Under the pieces are notes generated by a model. It was not told the origin of the DNA and did not search any database. It saw nothing but the letters and a program-made list of their open reading frames with translations. Shown here piece after piece: positions 62,923-64,000 of a DNA stretch of 64,000 nucleotides. Numbering within the stretch: position 1 is the first letter of the stretch; each line of letters opens with the position of its first letter. The translations under genes were made by a program, and so were the position numbers. The stretch comes from Spongiihabitans sp963422685 (GTDB lineage: Bacteria; Pseudomonadota; Gammaproteobacteria; Arenicellales; Poriferihabitantaceae), in NCBI GenBank assembly GCA_963422685.1, contig OY730442.1, positions 2,418,001 to 2,482,000 of the forward strand. The letters run 5' to 3'.

Positions 62923-63985
62923 TCATCGCCTCCACACATACCGCCGCGACCTCGTCACATGCCCGGGGCTTTGCCAGTTTTCGGGCCGCTGCGGCCATGG
63001 TGACCAGAGGTTTTCGGTCGCGCTCAAGGCCGGTTAAAATTTTCAGCCAGCGCCCCTGGATAAACGCCTCCTGCGGCACCAGGTATGCGGCATTTTTTTC
63101 CACCAGATATGCGGCATTTTTTGCCTGGTGATTACTTGCCGCATGAGGATAGGGAACAAAGATTGCCGCCGCGCCCGCGGCGCACACCTCGGACACGGTC
63201 ATCGCGCCGCTGCGGCAGATAATGATGTCGCACCATTGATATGCGGCTTTCATATCATGGATGAACCGGTCAACCCGACACTCGATTCCCGCTTTTAAAT
63301 ACGCGTAGCCAACGCCGTTTTGTCCCGATTGACCGCTTTGATGCCAGACATCCACTGCGGGAACGGGGTGTGTGCCGAGCAGTTTCGGCAGTTCCCGGTT
63401 AAAAACCCTGGCGCCCTGGCTGCCGCCAATGACTAATAATCGCAGTGGACCGGTTCGCTCTGATAATCTGACTTCGGGGTCTGGAATATCGAAAATTTCG
63501 GCCTGGACCGGATTGCCTGTCCATTGAAACTGCCGCAAACCGTCGACGCCTGGAAATCCGGTTAAAACGCGATAACTGAACCGGGATAACCACCGATTGG
63601 TCAGCCCGGCCACCGAGTTTTGTTCATGCACAATGAGAGGCAGTCCCAACGCAACAGCCACCAGACCACCCGGCCCGGATACGAAACCGCCCATCCCCAG
63701 CACGGCATCCGGTTTGCGCTTCCGCATAATGCGCAGGGTTTGCGCCATGGCGGTTAACAGCATGATCGGCATCAAGAGTTTTCTCAGGCTGCCGCTGTTG
63801 CGCAGCCCTTTGATGTCGATGGTATCGAATGTGATGCCGGCCCCGGTAACCAGTTGCGATTCAAGCCCTTGCCGGGTGCCCATCCAACTGACTTTCATGC
63901 CTTGCCGTGCCAATCCTTTGGCTATGGCCAGGGCCGGCAAAACATGGCCACCAGTGCCGCCCGCCATTATCATCATGCCGCTCAC
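62915..63985 (-). CDS. murG: UDP-GlcNAc:undecaprenyl-PP-MurNAc-pentapeptide transferase
   Basis: 356 residues of GT28. MMIMAGGTGGHVLPALAIAK is the N-terminal glycine-rich loop, MGGFVSGPGGLVAVALGLPL and HEQNSVAGLTNRWLSRF follow, and LLVIGGSQGARVFN plus CRSGAMTVSEVCAAGAAAIFVPYP form the UDP-GlcNAc site. The start is a GTG at 63985 overlapping the preceding stop by GTGA; the ATGs that follow are alternatives. It makes lipid II at the inner membrane. Confidence 0.95.
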   Translation of the reverse strand: MSGMMIMAGGTGGHVLPALAIAKGLARQGMKVSWMGTRQGLESQLVTGAGITFDTIDIKGLRNSGSLRKLLMPIMLLTAMAQTLRIMRKRKPDAVLGMGGFVSGPGGLVAVALGLPLIVHEQNSVAGLTNRWLSRFSYRVLTGFPGVDGLRQFQWTGNPVQAEIFDIPDPEVRLSERTGPLRLLVIGGSQGARVFNRELPKLLGTHPVPAVDVWHQSGQSGQNGVGYAYLKAGIECRVDRFIHDMKAAYQWCDIIICRSGAMTVSEVCAAGAAAIFVPYPHAASNHQAKNAAYLVEKNAAYLVPQEAFIQGRWLKILTGLERDRKPLVTMAAAARKLAKPRACDEVAAVCVEAMNA

Positions 63986-64000
63986 CGTCTGGTGGCGGGC
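63982..64000 (-). CDS. ftsW: C-terminal end of an upstream ORF, probably ftsW (partial)
   Basis: Five codons (PATRR) and a TGA at 63984-63982 precede murG in a GTGA overlap. In the conserved dcw order ftsW lies directly before murG, and FtsW tails are usually short and basic, which fits. Nothing else of the gene is in the window, so the identity is from position only. Confidence 0.45.

Noticed and set aside
63075..63125. Apparent 24-bp tandem repeat in murG (KNAAYLVE then KNAAYLVP)
   Set aside because: The two copies fit the normal MurG length at this place without any insertion, so it is probably chance similarity between adjacent segments.

Overview
The window is a stretch of gammaproteobacterial chromosome. 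The evidence is gene order: lpxC-ftsZ-ftsA-ftsQ-murB-murC-murG(-ftsW), the secA/dciA/lpxC neighbourhood, pilB-pilC-pilD-coaE, nadD-rsfS-rlmH-maf-rng, murA-hisD-hisC, coaD next to a YfhL-type ferredoxin, and an iscR-sufBCD-sufT operon. LpxC and a large outer-membrane-barrel protein show a Gram-negative envelope. The exact taxon cannot be named from the sequence alone.

Layout. 1-5.6 kb is accessory DNA. It holds the start of a type III-type DNA methyltransferase behind an ImmA/IrrE peptidase, a NERD-domain membrane protein, a small secreted protein and an XRE regulator (all minus strand), a divergent DUF2235 hydrolase, a broken AbiJ_NTD4-like gene, and a stretch without a clear gene that contains a 35-base poly(G) run. 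5.6-21.8 kb is one giant minus-strand gene of about 5375 codons. It encodes a signal peptide, 14 fibronectin type III domains, 13 apparently identical 675-bp (225-aa) Calx-beta-like double repeats, diverged copies, an Ig-like domain and an autotransporter-like beta barrel. 21.9-64 kb is mostly conserved housekeeping DNA, interrupted at 32.2-33.2 kb by a gene-poor stretch carrying a Fic-domain fragment.

The most interesting signal is at the 5' end of the giant gene. A strong Shine-Dalgarno sequence and an ATG (21812) begin a short leader frame that runs into 25 consecutive Gs. As assembled, that frame ends at a TGA immediately after the tract. A tract of 23 or 26 Gs would join the leader in frame to the giant protein just before its signal peptide. 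This is the layout expected of a slipped-strand, phase-variable surface protein, with the assembled copy in the OFF frame for the ATG start. A second, oppositely oriented G run (35 bases) lies just past the 3' end of the gene.

How the housekeeping genes fit together: nadD, rsfS, rlmH, maf and rng form a tightly packed unit for NAD synthesis, ribosome silencing and maturation, nucleotide surveillance and RNA processing, with gluQ, a cytochrome c5-like protein, a TlpA-type thioredoxin and a CopD-like membrane protein on the same strand. The SUF operon (iscR-sufB-sufC-sufD-sufT-Rieske) builds Fe-S clusters but has no desulfurase or SufU/SufE-type gene in this window. The right end is the peptidoglycan and division cluster followed by lpxC, dciA, secA, argJ and mutT; pilB, pilC, pilD and coaE come next to it on the opposite strand. 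hisG is absent between murA and hisD, and ddl is absent from between murB and ftsQ.
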